The translations under genes were made by a program, and so were the position numbers. Of a DNA stretch of 54,299 bases, positions 1 through 8,379 are shown in pieces (the stretch's first letter is position 1; each line of letters opens with the position of its first letter). Origin of the DNA: Phycisphaerae bacterium (GTDB lineage Bacteria > Planctomycetota > Phycisphaerae > Sedimentisphaerales > Anaerobacaceae); NCBI GenBank assembly GCA_030608075.1, contig JAUWIU010000004.1:1-54299 (forward strand). The letters are read 5' to 3'. The notes under the pieces were generated by a model. The model was given only the letters and a program-made list of their open reading frames with translations, searched no databases and was not told the DNA's origin.

Positions 1-400
1 AGGGGTTGTTGCGGGCGGAGGGATAGTTTTCCTGCGTGCTATCAGCGAGGTTGAATAGTCTCGAGTCAGGGCCAGAGGCGATGAGAAAACAGGCTTTGAC
101 ATTGTAAGCAAGGCACTGCGAGCACCGACACGACAAATCGTAGATAACTCCAGCGAACAGGGTGACGTGGTGGTTGCGAGCCTTCTTGAAAGGCTTTCCA
201 AAGAGAAAAATATCGGCTACGACGCCAACACGGGTGAGTTTGTGGATATGTTTAAGGCCGGTATTATCGACCCGGCGAAGGTTGCGCGAACGGCGTTGGA
301 GATGGCTGCGTCGGTGGCAGGTCTGATGCTGACAACGAACGTGCTGGTAACAGAGCTGAAGGACAAGGACGAAGAGCCGATACCGGGGGCGGTGAGGTAA
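1..400 (+). pseudogene. groL: GroEL C-terminal part with an in-frame TAG (5' end outside window)
   Basis: This is the C-terminal end of the 60-kDa chaperonin, the ATP-driven folding cage. The reading frame from base 2 gives the GroEL signature AGGGIVFLRAI, then a TAG at 56-58, and then continues in the same frame with GDEKTGFDIV, GYDANTGEF, AGIIDPAKVARTAL and ASVAGLMLTTN to the TAA at 398-400. The tail is charged (ending EEPIPGAVR) and lacks the Gly-Met repeat of housekeeping GroELs. A single A-to-T change (AAG Lys to TAG) would explain the stop, because the family has a charged residue near here and no other lesion is visible. A restart at GTG 167 would give only 77 residues, which is not a functional chaperonin. 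It may be a recent pseudogene, a sequencing error or a recoded stop. The downstream dnaJ-grpE genes fit a heat-shock cluster. Confidence 0.85.
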
Positions 401-404
401 TCTT

Positions 405-460
405 ATATCGTATATCGTAGTTCGTATTTCGTAGTTCGTATATCGTAGTTCGTATATCGT
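405..460 (+). repeat. 14-bp tandem repeat TTCGTATATCGTAG
   Basis: About four imperfect copies of a 14-bp unit lie back to back: a partial one at 405-420, TTCGTATTTCGTAG at 421-434, TTCGTATATCGTAG at 435-448 and a truncated copy at 449-460. The array begins 4 bases after the groEL stop and ends about 10 bases before the start of the four-helix-bundle gene. It is AT-rich compared with its flanks and has no coding potential. Similar short TATCGTA/TTCGTA-type tandem arrays often sit beside S23-type four-helix-bundle genes in environmental genomes; this is recollection, not a search. Confidence 0.8.
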
Positions 461-470
461 TGAGGGAGAG

Positions 471-824
471 GTGGGAATAAAGACGTATAGAGAATTGCGC
501 GTTTGGAAAAAAGGTATCGAACTGGTTAAGGGCATATATGAATTGACGGAAAGATTTCCGCAAGAGGAGAAGTACGGGCTGGTCAGTCAAATGAGGCGTT
601 CGGCTATCTCGATACCTTCGAATATAGCAGAAGGCTTCAGGAGACACCATAACAAGGAATATAAGCAACTTCTGTACGTGTCGTCAGGAAGTTGTGCGGA
701 ACTTGAAACACAGCTAACAATAGCAAAAGAGCTGAAGTATATAGAGGCAAACGAAGAAGCAAGCTTTCTTGAAATATTGGACCACATCGGTCGAATGCTT
801 TCAAATCTGCTGAAGAAGCTCTGA
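471..824 (+). CDS. S23-type four-helix-bundle protein
   Basis: A 117-residue protein of the four-helix-bundle family (S23 / TIGR02436 / avd-like), which is known from 23S rRNA intervening sequences and from diversity-generating-retroelement accessory proteins. Family features are visible: the opening YRELRVWKKGIELV, FPQEEKYGLVSQMRRSAISIPSNIAEG at about residues 29-55 (the most conserved part), and the C-terminal helix in which LETQLTIA and LSNLLKKL fall. The start is GTG 471, with GAGGGAGAGG just upstream. The cellular role is unknown; homologues bind RNA or nucleic acid-protein partners. It sits between groEL and dnaJ, is preceded by its own tandem repeat and is followed by dnaJ after 29 bases, so it appears inserted into the chaperone operon. 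No reverse transcriptase or variable repeat is present nearby, so a DGR role is not supported. Confidence 0.85.
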   Translation: MGIKTYRELRVWKKGIELVKGIYELTERFPQEEKYGLVSQMRRSAISIPSNIAEGFRRHHNKEYKQLLYVSSGSCAELETQLTIAKELKYIEANEEASFLEILDHIGRMLSNLLKKL

Positions 825-853
825 CGGTCTACGGGACACAAAAATAAGAGAGA

Positions 854-1999
854 ATGGTAAAGCGGGATTACTACGAAGTTCTTGGTGTGGGGAAGAAGGC
901 ATCGGCGGATGAGATAAAACGTGCATACCGCCGACTGGCGATGAAGTATCATCCTGACAAGAACCCGGACAACAAAGAGGCGGAGGCGAAGTTCAAGGAG
1001 TGTGCCGAGGCGTACGAGGTTTTGAGCGACCTGGAGAAGCGGCGGCGCTATGACCAGTTCGGTCACGAAGGACTTCGCGGGATGGGGATGCGTGATTATA
1101 CGCATATGAGGTGGCAGGACATCGGAAGTATGTTCGAGGATATGTTCGGATTCGATGATTTCTTCGGGGATATTTTCGGCAGAAGAATGGGCAGGAGCGG
1201 GGGGCGAAGGGGCACGAGCCGCGGTTACGACCTTGAAACGACGGTCGAACTTACGCTTAAGGACGTTGCGCGAGGGGCTGAGAAGACGATAGAGTTTACG
1301 CGGCAGGATGTATGCCCGGAATGCGGAGGCAGTGGGTGCGCGAAAGGAACGACACCCAGCCGATGCTCGGTGTGCAACGGCAGCGGGCAGGTGGCGCGTG
1401 GAGGAGGCTTTTTCCAGATGGTCTCGACGTGCCGACAATGCGGGGGCAGCGGGCAAATTATCACGAGTCCCTGCAAAAAATGCCGAGGGACGGGTAGGGT
1501 TCCGAAGAAGAGGATGGTAAGTATCAAGATTCCGCCCGGGGTTCACGAAGGCCAGGGTATACGAGTTGCCAGTGAGGGTGAGCCTGGTCGAAGCGGCGGG
1601 CCGAGAGGGGATTTGTACTGCTACGTGAAGGTGAAGGGGCACGAGTTTCTGAGGCGTGAGGGCAACGACCTTGTTGCGGTTGTTCCCATAAGCTTTACGC
1701 AGGCGGCATTGGGTACAACGATTGACGTTCCGAGCCTTGACGGGAGGAGGGGGCTGAAGATTCCGCCTGGGACGCAGTACGGCAGCGTGTTCAGGATAAG
1801 GGGCCAAGGTCTGCCGGATATACGAACGGGCAGAGGCGGTGACGAACTTGTGCAGGTAACCATCGAGACACCTGCGAGACTCAACACAAAACAAGAAGAG
1901 CTGCTAAGAGAGTTTGCAAAGGCAGAGAACAAGAGCGTTTTTCCACAGTCGAAACGGTTTTTCGAGAGGCTGAAGAAGTATTTCAGTAACAATCGATGA
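854..1999 (+). CDS. dnaJ: Chaperone protein DnaJ (Hsp40)
   Basis: Co-chaperone that delivers unfolded clients to DnaK and stimulates its ATPase. The 381-residue protein has the full type-I layout: a J domain at residues 1-70 with HPD at 33-35, a Gly/Phe-poor linker rich in Met, Asp and Phe, then four CxxCxGxG zinc motifs ([32 protein letters not shown], about residues 153-220), followed by the two beta-barrel client-binding domains. The G/F region is unusual in being acidic and aromatic ([14 protein letters not shown]) and then basic and glycine-rich. The ATG at 854 is preceded by AGAGAG. The stop overlaps the grpE start (ATGA), so the two genes are translationally coupled. dnaK itself is not in the window. 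Confidence 0.97.
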   Translation: MVKRDYYEVLGVGKKASADEIKRAYRRLAMKYHPDKNPDNKEAEAKFKECAEAYEVLSDLEKRRRYDQFGHEGLRGMGMRDYTHMRWQDIGSMFEDMFGFDDFFGDIFGRRMGRSGGRRGTSRGYDLETTVELTLKDVARGAEKTIEFTRQDVCPECGGSGCAKGTTPSRCSVCNGSGQVARGGGFFQMVSTCRQCGGSGQIITSPCKKCRGTGRVPKKRMVSIKIPPGVHEGQGIRVASEGEPGRSGGPRGDLYCYVKVKGHEFLRREGNDLVAVVPISFTQAALGTTIDVPSLDGRRGLKIPPGTQYGSVFRIRGQGLPDIRTGRGGDELVQVTIETPARLNTKQEELLREFAKAENKSVFPQSKRFFERLKKYFSNNR

Positions 2000-2637
2000 A
2001 AGAGAAAAAGGCGGAAAAAAACAAGGAGCAGAAACAAATAAAGTCCATGAGCGAAGAGCTGGAAGGACTTCGGGAGGAGATGGAGCAGCTTCAGAAGGAA
2101 AAAGACGAGCTGTTGGCGAAGCTGCAGCGCGTGAGCGCGGACTACGCGAATTTCCAGAAGCGGACGCCGAAACAAATCGCGGACACGGTGACATACGAAA
2201 AAGAAATGATAATAAAGACGCTGCTGCCGGTGCTGGACAATTTCGAGCACGCGCTGGCAAATGCGGATTCAGCGGAAAACGTGGACGTTGTTGTCAAGGG
2301 TATCAGAATCGTTTACGACCAAATGCTTGATATTCTGAAGCTGCATGAGGTGGAGCAGATAAAGGCGGTTGGCGAGAAGTTCGACCCTGCAGTTCACGAG
2401 GCGATGCTGCAAAGGGCCGAGCCGGAGAAGGAAGATGATATTGTGCTCGAAGAGTTCCAGCGTGGGTATGTGCTGAACGGTCGGGTGATTCGGCCGAGCA
2501 AGGTGATTGTTAATAAGCATCCCAGCGAAGTGACCGAAGAAGAGCAAGCCAGGCAGGCAGAAGAATACAAGACGGAGCAGGCGGAGGAAGAGCCGGAGAA
2601 ACGAAGTGAGGCATCTGATGCGACGGACCAGGAGTAA
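1996..2637 (+). CDS. grpE: Nucleotide exchange factor GrpE
   Basis: GrpE releases ADP from DnaK and resets the Hsp70 cycle. The 213-residue protein has a long charged coiled coil (about residues 15-60, rich in Glu/Lys with LQ/LL heptads), the dimer-forming helices around [12 protein letters not shown] and [12 protein letters not shown] (the family signature), and the C-terminal beta domain [16 protein letters not shown]...[17 protein letters not shown] further 30 or so acidic residues follow the conserved domain, a low-complexity tail rich in Glu/Gln. It overlaps dnaJ by 4 bases (ATGA) and fmdB follows after 5 bases, so dnaJ-grpE-fmdB is one transcript. Confidence 0.96.
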   Translation: MKEKKAEKNKEQKQIKSMSEELEGLREEMEQLQKEKDELLAKLQRVSADYANFQKRTPKQIADTVTYEKEMIIKTLLPVLDNFEHALANADSAENVDVVVKGIRIVYDQMLDILKLHEVEQIKAVGEKFDPAVHEAMLQRAEPEKEDDIVLEEFQRGYVLNGRVIRPSKVIVNKHPSEVTEEEQARQAEEYKTEQAEEEPEKRSEASDATDQE

Positions 2638-2642
2638 AGACA

Positions 2643-2990
2643 ATGCCGACTTACGAATATATGTGTGAGAAGTGCGGATATGAGTTTGAGCAGTTTCAGG
2701 GGATAACGGCGAAGGCACTTCGCAAATGTCCGAGGTGCGGGAGGATGGGGCTGCGACGTCTGATTGGGGCGGGTGCGGGAATAATCTTTAAGGGGTCGGG
2801 GTTCTACGAAACAGATTACAGAAGCGAGAGCTACAAGAAGGCAGAAAAAAGCGAGAAAGGGACGGGGGATAAGGATAGCGGCAAGAAAGGCGAAGCAAAG
2901 GCAGAGACCAAGAGCAAAGACAGCAAGGCGGAAAAAAAGCTGAATGCGGCAAAAGAGAGAAACAGAAATCGGGGAAGAATTAACCGCTGA
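2643..2990 (+). CDS. FmdB-type zinc-ribbon protein
   Basis: A small regulatory-type protein of the FmdB/CxxC_CxxC_SSSS family. The N-terminus MPTYEYMCEKCGYEFE carries Cys8/Cys11 and the second pair is at Cys29/Cys32 (CPRCG), giving a single zinc ribbon. This is followed by the typical GIIFKGSGFYETDY motif (about residues 50-62). The remaining half is a Lys/Glu/Ala-rich, probably disordered tail. The start ATG 2643 has GGAG inside the end of grpE, so it is co-translated with it. The molecular function of the family is not established; it frequently accompanies heat-shock or core operons. Confidence 0.9.
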   Translation: MPTYEYMCEKCGYEFEQFQGITAKALRKCPRCGRMGLRRLIGAGAGIIFKGSGFYETDYRSESYKKAEKSEKGTGDKDSGKKGEAKAETKSKDSKAEKKLNAAKERNRNRGRINR

Positions 2991-3016
2991 GAGCGCAGAG
3001 AACACAGAAAATTTCC

Positions 3017-3045
3017 TTGACAAAGGCAAACGGATTTGGTTTAAT
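3017..3045 (+). promoter_or_regulatory. Sigma-70-type promoter of the trp operon
   Basis: TTGACA at 3017-3022, a 17-base spacer, then TTTAAT at 3040-3045: a perfect -35 and one mismatch in the -10. Transcription would begin near 3051-3053, two to four bases before the trpL ATG at 3055, so the leader mRNA would be essentially leaderless. No other promoter-like sequence of this quality lies between fmdB and trpE. Confidence 0.75.
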
Positions 3046-3054
3046 AGTGTTACT

Positions 3055-3129
3055 ATGAAGCACACTTACCGTAATAACGCCGATAACTGGTGGCGGCCTG
3101 CGGAGATATACCCGACAGGCAAGCGGTAA
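3055..3129 (+). CDS. trpL: trp operon leader peptide with tandem Trp codons
   Basis: A 24-codon reading frame between the promoter and the attenuator hairpin: ATG at 3055, two adjacent TGG codons at 3088-3093 (residues 12 and 13, context NNADNWWRPAE), TAA at 3127-3129. Two Trp in 24 residues, placed just before RNA segment 1 of the attenuator, is the hallmark of ribosome-sensing leader peptides such as enterobacterial TrpL. No Shine-Dalgarno fits, but the predicted transcript starts only a few bases upstream, so translation is probably leaderless, as reported for the Sinorhizobium trp leader. The peptide itself need have no function. The stop codon lies 6 bases after RNA segment 2, so a ribosome terminating there would cover that segment. 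Confidence 0.85.
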   Translation: MKHTYRNNADNWWRPAEIYPTGKR

Positions 3130-3175
3130 TTTGCTACAAAAAACTCGTTGGATTTGGCGAAAAAGCAGCCTGTCG
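3096..3175 (+). promoter_or_regulatory. trp attenuator: pause hairpin (1:2) and antiterminator (2:3)
   Basis: Segment 1 GCCTGCGG (3096-3103, immediately after the Trp codons) can pair with segment 2 CCGACAGGC (3112-3120) through CCG/CGG and CAGGC/GCCTG with one bulged A. Segment 2 can alternatively pair as CGACAGGC (3113-3120) with GCCTGTCG (3168-3175), a perfect 8-bp antiterminator that consumes the left arm of the terminator. A ribosome stalled on the Trp codons would mask segment 1 and favour the antiterminator; a ribosome at the stop codon would mask segment 2 and allow termination. Pairings were found by eye, and no energies were computed. Confidence 0.8.
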
Positions 3176-3196
3176 AAAAAGCAGGCTGCTTTTTTT
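3161..3196 (+). terminator. Intrinsic terminator of the trp attenuator (3:4)
   Basis: AAAAGCAGCCTG (3161-3172) is perfectly complementary to CAGGCTGCTTTT (3182-3193), with a 9-base loop and a run of T from 3190 to 3196. It lies 31 bases after the trpL stop and 53 bases before trpE. It is the only strong stem plus U-tract between promoter and trpE, and its left arm overlaps the antiterminator pairing. Confidence 0.88.
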
Positions 3197-3248
3197 GTTT
3201 GTATTTTGGGTGATTTGCAGATAAAAACTTTTGTCGAAGGCTGAAACA

Positions 3249-4856
3249 ATGGATGATTACAGACAAATAATACAGAATGCGGAAGCCGGCCAAATCGTTC
3301 CTATCGTGAAAGAGATAGATATGGACGACCCGATGGATTTTTTCGCGAAGCTGAGCGACTACGGCCGGGCTGAAAACTGCTGCTTGTTCGAGTCGAGAGA
3401 ATACCTTGCAGACAGCGGTGCCCTGAGCTTCGGAACGGCAAGGCCGGCACTATACCTTACCGGAAGCGGCGCAGAGTTCAGGATTAAAGCTTTAAGCAAA
3501 ACCGGCAGGCGCATCATCGAATATCTATCGACGAGGAGAGAAAGATTCGGCTTTTGTGAATCGGTGGAATTCGGCTCGGCGGCCATTACTGGGCGAATCA
3601 GACAGAGCGATGAAACGGTGGATGAGCAGACGCGTCTGCAGAGCACAAACCAGATGGACGTATTGCGTGCGGTTGGCTTTGCGTTCCGACTCGCGAGCAA
3701 ACCGTTCCGCATCACGTGCGGGCTGTTCGGGGCGTTGAGCTACGATTTCATAGACCAGTTCGAGAAACTTCCCAAGAGCGAAAGTGACCTGTTAGGCAAT
3801 CCCGATTATGAACTTTATTTTGCCGACAATATCTTTTTGATGGACCACGAGACAGGCCGTGGTTACGTGATTGTCAATTGCATCATAACCAACGGCGACC
3901 GCGAGGCTGCGATTTCCGAAGCAAGAGAGTGTTTCGATTACTATTTTAACCTTGCCCGATTTGACACACCGAAAGCACGGAAGTATACGGGCCCGCTTGC
4001 ACCGGCCTCAACCGATACGAACCAGGCAGAATATGAGCAGATGGTGAAGACGGCCAAGCAGCATATTATTGACGGCGACATTTTTCAGGCGGTCTTGAGC
4101 AGAACGAAGATTCTGCCGTGCCCGGATGAGCCGCTTGATGTCTACAAACGGCTGAGGGTCTTGAATCCTTCCCCGTATATGTTCTATCTGCACACAGAGA
4201 ATACGATACTGTTGGGTTCGAGTCCGGAACTGAATTTACGCGTCAGCGGCAGCGAGAAACGGGCTGTTCAAATCCGGCCTATAGCCGGCACAAAACCAAG
4301 AGGCCGGGTCGGAGATACTATCGACCCTGATACCGATTTCCGATACGAGGCCGAGCTGAAGCTCGACCGCAAAGAGCTGGCTGAGCACATAATGCTGGTT
4401 GACCTGGCCAGAAACGACATCGCACGGGTGGCGCAGCCGGGCAGCAGAGTGGTTACGGAATTACTGACAGTAGAGAAATACGCCTCTGTTCAGCACCTGG
4501 TAAGTAATGTCAAAGGCACTCTTGCAGCCGGTCTCGATGCACTGAGCGCATATCTTGCCACGATGAATATGGGGACTCTTACCGGAGCGCCGAAGATTGA
4601 GGCGATTAAGATAATACGCCTGCTTGAGAAGACCAAGCGCGGCTACTATGGCGGGGCTGTTTGCTATCTGACCGTGGACGGTCAATTCGACAGTTGTATT
4701 ACAATAAGAAGCCTGCAGGTCAAGGAGCACGCCGCCTATATTCGGGTCGGGGCGGGCATCGTACACGACAGCATCCCGAAAACCGAATTCGAAGAGACCG
4801 AGCAGAAGGCAAATTCGTGTTCGCGTGCGGTTCGCGGAGAGCAGGAAAAAGGGTAA
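3249..4856 (+). CDS. trpE: Anthranilate synthase component I
   Basis: Converts chorismate plus ammonia (from TrpG) to anthranilate, the first committed step of tryptophan synthesis. The 535-residue protein has the N-terminal regulatory region with LFES at residues 46-49 (the LLES element of the Trp feedback site) and the C-terminal chorismate-binding domain with IRPIAGTKPRGR, DLARNDIARV, MGTLTGAPK and GAGIVHDS. ATG 3249 is chosen over TTG 3231 because GAAGG lies about 10 bases upstream of it and the family starts here. To the eye it resembles the long enterobacterial TrpE (GAPK, YGGAV, TCIxIRS blocks) more than the short TrpE type. It is first in trpEGDFBA and is controlled by the upstream attenuator. 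Confidence 0.97.
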   Translation: MDDYRQIIQNAEAGQIVPIVKEIDMDDPMDFFAKLSDYGRAENCCLFESREYLADSGALSFGTARPALYLTGSGAEFRIKALSKTGRRIIEYLSTRRERFGFCESVEFGSAAITGRIRQSDETVDEQTRLQSTNQMDVLRAVGFAFRLASKPFRITCGLFGALSYDFIDQFEKLPKSESDLLGNPDYELYFADNIFLMDHETGRGYVIVNCIITNGDREAAISEARECFDYYFNLARFDTPKARKYTGPLAPASTDTNQAEYEQMVKTAKQHIIDGDIFQAVLSRTKILPCPDEPLDVYKRLRVLNPSPYMFYLHTENTILLGSSPELNLRVSGSEKRAVQIRPIAGTKPRGRVGDTIDPDTDFRYEAELKLDRKELAEHIMLVDLARNDIARVAQPGSRVVTELLTVEKYASVQHLVSNVKGTLAAGLDALSAYLATMNMGTLTGAPKIEAIKIIRLLEKTKRGYYGGAVCYLTVDGQFDSCITIRSLQVKEHAAYIRVGAGIVHDSIPKTEFEETEQKANSCSRAVRGEQEKG

Positions 4857-4862
4857 ATTCTT

Positions 4863-5471
4863 ATGGAGAATATCAGCAGAAAAGTTTTGTTTATCGATAA
4901 TTTCGACTCGTTTACGTATAACCTTGTGGATGATTTCTGCAAGCGGGATTGTCAGGCCAAGGTTTATCGTTCGGACACTGAGCTTGAGGAGCTCAAGGTG
5001 GTGGCGGCGGAATTTGCGCCTGAGCTGCTTGTGATTTCACCCGGGCCGGGTACTCCGGATACGGCCGGTGTTTCGCTTTCGGCGGTTGATTACTTCAAAG
5101 ATAAACTGCCCATACTCGGGGTTTGCCTGGGCCATCAGGTGATTGTGCAGCACTTCGGCGGGGAAATCGGGCACGCACCGGAGCCGATGCACGGTAAGCC
5201 GTCAAGAGTAACGCACAATCAGAAGGGCATATTCGCCGGTGTCGAAAATCCTCTGCAGGCCGGGCGCTATCACAGCCTTTGTGTGGTGCGGCTGCCGGAC
5301 TGTCTGGAACAAACGGCTGAATTCGAAGGAATTGTTATGGGCGTCGAGCACAAGGAGCTGGCGATATTCGGCGTTCAGTTTCATCCGGAAAGTATATTAA
5401 CTCCTGCGGGCGGCAAAATTATCGAGAACGTCCTGTCAATCGCAGCAAAAAGGAAGAAAAAGCAGGTGTAA
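4863..5471 (+). CDS. trpG: Anthranilate synthase component II (glutamine amidotransferase)
   Basis: Class-I glutamine amidotransferase subunit that supplies ammonia to TrpE. The triad is visible: nucleophile Cys88 in GVCLGHQ and His174/Glu176 in GVQFHPES; the oxyanion motif PGPGTP is at 60-65. Length is 202 residues, the usual size for a stand-alone TrpG (not fused to TrpD as in E. coli). GRYHSL marks it as the anthranilate/PABA branch, and the operon position indicates anthranilate. It starts 6 bases after trpE and ends 3 bases before trpD, so the genes are tightly coupled. Dual use in folate synthesis as PabA is possible, since no pabA is seen here. Confidence 0.95.
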   Translation: MENISRKVLFIDNFDSFTYNLVDDFCKRDCQAKVYRSDTELEELKVVAAEFAPELLVISPGPGTPDTAGVSLSAVDYFKDKLPILGVCLGHQVIVQHFGGEIGHAPEPMHGKPSRVTHNQKGIFAGVENPLQAGRYHSLCVVRLPDCLEQTAEFEGIVMGVEHKELAIFGVQFHPESILTPAGGKIIENVLSIAAKRKKKQV

Positions 5472-5474
5472 AAA

Positions 5475-6503
5475 ATGGCGGTAATAACTGAATACCTGGA
5501 AATCATTTTAGAAGGGCAAGAGCTTTCATTCGACCAGGCAAAGGCTGTTCTGGATACGGTATTCGAAGGGTCTGTGCCGGAATCCCAGGTCGCGGCGTTT
5601 CTGACAGCGCTGCGGATGAAGGGCGCGACGGCAACGGAGCTTGCTGGCCTTGCCGGGTCACTGCGCGAACATGCAGTGCGCGTGAAAGTCGACATCGACA
5701 ACCTTATCGACACGTGCGGGACCGGCGGGGCAAGCGTGAAGACGTTCAATATTTCCACGGCCGCTGCCCTTGTTGCCGCCGGTGCGGGCGCGCACGTAGC
5801 CAAGCATGGTAACCGCGGCATTACGAGCAAATGCGGGTCGGCGGACGTGCTGGCTGAACTCGGCGTGAAAATCGATGCAGGCCCCGACGTTGTCGCAAAG
5901 TGTATTGAACAGGCGAATGTCGGCTTTATGTTTGCACCGATGTTTCATCCGGCGATGAGGTATGTCCAGCCGATACGCAAGGGTCTTGGCTTTAGGACGG
6001 TTTTCAATATCCTTGGGCCTTTAGCTAATCCGGCCGGGGCTTCGGCCCAGGTAATGGGCGTGGCTAACGAGGAGCTGCTCGACACAATCATCGAAACGCT
6101 CAGGATACTCGGAACGAAGCGTGCCATGGTGGTCCACGGTCAGGGGATGGACGAAATAAGCACCATAGGGCCTACAAAAATTCGGCAGCTCATCGAGGGT
6201 GAAATCAGCTCGATGGAACTTAATCCGGCTGATTTTGGCATCTCGACTGCGTTTGTTGACGAGCTGAAAGGCGGTAACGCAAAGACCAACGCCGGCATTA
6301 TCCGTGATATACTCGGCGGAAAAGAAACCGGACCACGTAAAGATATTGTTATTCTATATGCGGCCGCGGCGATAATCGTAGCGGATTTAGCCGACGATTT
6401 CGAATCGGCAATTAAGCCGGCAGAGGCGTCTATTGCCGACGGCAGAGCAGCAGCGTGTCTGGAAAAGTTGATTGAGGTCTCAAACGCACCTTTTGAACCG
6501 TGA
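5475..6503 (+). CDS. trpD: Anthranilate phosphoribosyltransferase
   Basis: Transfers phosphoribosyl from PRPP to anthranilate. The 342-residue protein has the N-terminal helical domain and the PRPP-binding block DTCGTGG (about residues 75-81) followed by FNISTAAALVAAGAG and AKHGNRGITSKCGSAD, then FAPMFHPAMR and FNILGPLANPA, all in family order. The usual SS in HGNRSVSSKSG is replaced by ITSKCG, a mild variation. The ATG follows the trpG stop after 3 bases with AGGTG upstream. It is co-transcribed with trpE and trpG. Confidence 0.96.
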   Translation: MAVITEYLEIILEGQELSFDQAKAVLDTVFEGSVPESQVAAFLTALRMKGATATELAGLAGSLREHAVRVKVDIDNLIDTCGTGGASVKTFNISTAAALVAAGAGAHVAKHGNRGITSKCGSADVLAELGVKIDAGPDVVAKCIEQANVGFMFAPMFHPAMRYVQPIRKGLGFRTVFNILGPLANPAGASAQVMGVANEELLDTIIETLRILGTKRAMVVHGQGMDEISTIGPTKIRQLIEGEISSMELNPADFGISTAFVDELKGGNAKTNAGIIRDILGGKETGPRKDIVILYAAAAIIVADLADDFESAIKPAEASIADGRAAACLEKLIEVSNAPFEP

Positions 6504-6561
6504 GCTATAGCCTGCACAAATGCGGGATATGGAATGCGTAAGACAGGATGCAGGTACGAGA

Positions 6562-7185
6562 ATGTTGATAGTAAAGGTTAAGATTTGCGGTATTACGAAT
6601 CTGGAGGATGCTTCGGCTGCGATGGACATGGGTGCGGACCTTCTGGGCTTTAATTTTTATCCGGCAAGTCCGAGATTTGTCACTGTCGAAAAAGCTTCAC
6701 AGATAATAAGCAAGCTGCCGGCTTTTGTGGATGTTGCCGGCGTTTTTGTCAATGCTTCAGTCGAGCAAATCAAGGAAACGATTTCACGGTGCCAACTGGA
6801 CTGGGTTCAGCTGCACGGTGACGAAAGCCCAGAGTTCTGCCGGTCGCTGCTTTCTCTTCATGTGCGAACTATGAAGGGGCTTCGCATACGAGGGCGAAAT
6901 GACATTAAAGAGGCGGAAAACTATTTTACCGATGCCATTCTGTTAGACGCGTACCGCGCCAAGAAATACGGCGGTACGGGAGAGAGCTTTGACTGGAATA
7001 TCATAGGGCATATCGGTAAGCGGGTTTTCTTAGCCGGCGGCATAAACCCGGAAAATGCGGCAGCGGCGGTGGAGCTGGGCGTTTACGGAATCGACGTTTG
7101 CAGCGGTGTCGAAAGCAGCCCCGGGAAAAAAGACCACAAAAAGATGAAAAGACTGTTCGATAACATACGACATTTGAGAGCTTAG
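6562..7185 (+). CDS. trpF: Phosphoribosylanthranilate isomerase
   Basis: Amadori rearrangement of phosphoribosylanthranilate to CdRP. The 207-residue TIM barrel begins [10 protein letters not shown] with the catalytic Cys at residue 9, continues [17 protein letters not shown], and carries LLDAY (catalytic Asp strand), [11 protein letters not shown] and [16 protein letters not shown], the phosphate-binding end. Upstream in-frame ATGs at 6520 and 6529 would add 14 or 11 residues with no family match; ATG 6562, preceded by AGGT, is preferred. trpD ends 58 bases upstream and trpB begins 11 bases after. trpC, which acts next in the pathway and is normally beside or fused to trpF, is not in the operon. 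Confidence 0.95.
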   Translation: MLIVKVKICGITNLEDASAAMDMGADLLGFNFYPASPRFVTVEKASQIISKLPAFVDVAGVFVNASVEQIKETISRCQLDWVQLHGDESPEFCRSLLSLHVRTMKGLRIRGRNDIKEAENYFTDAILLDAYRAKKYGGTGESFDWNIIGHIGKRVFLAGGINPENAAAAVELGVYGIDVCSGVESSPGKKDHKKMKRLFDNIRHLRA

Positions 7186-7196
7186 GGAAAACTGTT

Positions 7197-8372
7197 ATGA
7201 AGTATAGCGGCAGGTTCGGAGACTATGGTGGCTTTTACGTGCCGGAAGTGTTGATACCGGTACTGGAGGAATTAGAGGGGGCGTTCTATCGCTTTTACGA
7301 GGACGGGCAGTTTGCAGCGGAGCTTGGCCAGCTTTCGAGAGATTACGCGGGCCGACCGTCACCACTTTACCACGCAAAAAGGTTCAGCGAGCATGTGGGC
7401 TTTAACGTATACCTGAAACGTGAAGACCTGCTGCACGGCGGAGCGCACAAGGTCAACAATACGTTGGGCCAAGGCCTGCTGGCAAAGTATATGGGCAAGA
7501 CAAAACTGATTGCTGAGACCGGCGCAGGCCAGCACGGCCTGGCCACTGCGATGATTGGTGCGCTATTCGGTATGGAGACGAAAATCTTCATGGGCGTAAC
7601 CGACATTGAACGCCAAAGCGTGAACGTACATAAGATGGGGCTGTGCGGCGCCGAGGTCATAGCAGTCGAAGGCGGGACGGGAACGCTCAAGGACGCCATT
7701 AACGATGCCCTTCGGTACTGGACGGCGCACGTTGCAGACACTTTTTACCTTTTCGGGTCAGCCTGCGGGCCGCACCCGTATCCCACGATAGTGAAGCATT
7801 TTCAATGCTGTATTGGCAAAGAGACCAGAGAGCAGTGTCTTGAAAAAATCGGCAAACTGCCCGATATGGTTGTTGCCTGTGTCGGCGGCGGAAGTAATGC
7901 GCTCGGCATATTTAACGAGTTTCTCGAGGATGAGAACGTCAAGCTCATCGGCGTTGAAGCAGGCGGCAGGGGTCTGAGCGGTGGCAGACATGCCGCTACT
8001 TTGGTAGCCGGTCGCGTGGGTATTTTGCACGGTGCAAAGGCCTATCTACTGCAGGATGACGAGGGCCAGGTTTATGAGACCGAATCTGTAAGCGCCGGGC
8101 TTGATTACCCCGCTGTCGGGCCGGAGCACTGCCTGTTAAAAGATAGCGGCAGGGCAGAATATGTTGCCGCCGAAGACGATGAAGTTCTGGACGCTTTCGA
8201 ACTGCTGACGAGAACCGAGGGGATACTGCCGGCCCTGGAAAGCGCACATGCGCTGGCATACTTGATGAGCCAAAAGGACAAGCTGCCCGGCGAGACTGTT
8301 GCGGTGGTCAACCTTTCGGGCCGGGGCGACAAAGACGTCTCAATTGTGGAAAAACGCCGGCCAAAAAAATGA
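7197..8372 (+). CDS. trpB: Tryptophan synthase beta chain
   Basis: PLP enzyme joining indole and serine. The 391-residue protein is canonical TrpB1: YAGRPSPL, the PLP lysine Lys85 in [17 protein letters not shown], the phosphate loop [19 protein letters not shown] and the closing [12 protein letters not shown] 7197 is 11 bases after trpF. It should partner with TrpA, which is not immediately adjacent here: a 218-bp gap holding a dispersed repeat separates them, although trpB and trpA are usually close or overlapping. Translation is therefore not coupled between the two subunits. Confidence 0.97.
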   Translation: MKYSGRFGDYGGFYVPEVLIPVLEELEGAFYRFYEDGQFAAELGQLSRDYAGRPSPLYHAKRFSEHVGFNVYLKREDLLHGGAHKVNNTLGQGLLAKYMGKTKLIAETGAGQHGLATAMIGALFGMETKIFMGVTDIERQSVNVHKMGLCGAEVIAVEGGTGTLKDAINDALRYWTAHVADTFYLFGSACGPHPYPTIVKHFQCCIGKETREQCLEKIGKLPDMVVACVGGGSNALGIFNEFLEDENVKLIGVEAGGRGLSGGRHAATLVAGRVGILHGAKAYLLQDDEGQVYETESVSAGLDYPAVGPEHCLLKDSGRAEYVAAEDDEVLDAFELLTRTEGILPALESAHALAYLMSQKDKLPGETVAVVNLSGRGDKDVSIVEKRRPKK

Positions 8373-8379
8373 AAAGAAA

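Noticed and set aside
405-460. CRISPR-like array
   Set aside because: Units are 14 bp, contiguous and without spacers, so it is a plain tandem repeat.
471-824. Diversity-generating retroelement accessory gene
   Set aside because: The four-helix protein is avd-like, but no reverse transcriptase or template/variable repeats were seen nearby.
587-1894. 435-residue minus-strand ORF antisense to dnaJ
   Set aside because: Opposite to a clear dnaJ, rich in Arg/Pro/Leu, no family pattern; an antisense shadow.
2980-3010. AACCGCTGAGAGCGCAGAGAAC-like tract just after fmdB
   Set aside because: Resembles a common short repeat in environmental genomes, but only one copy was noticed here and no structure was evident.
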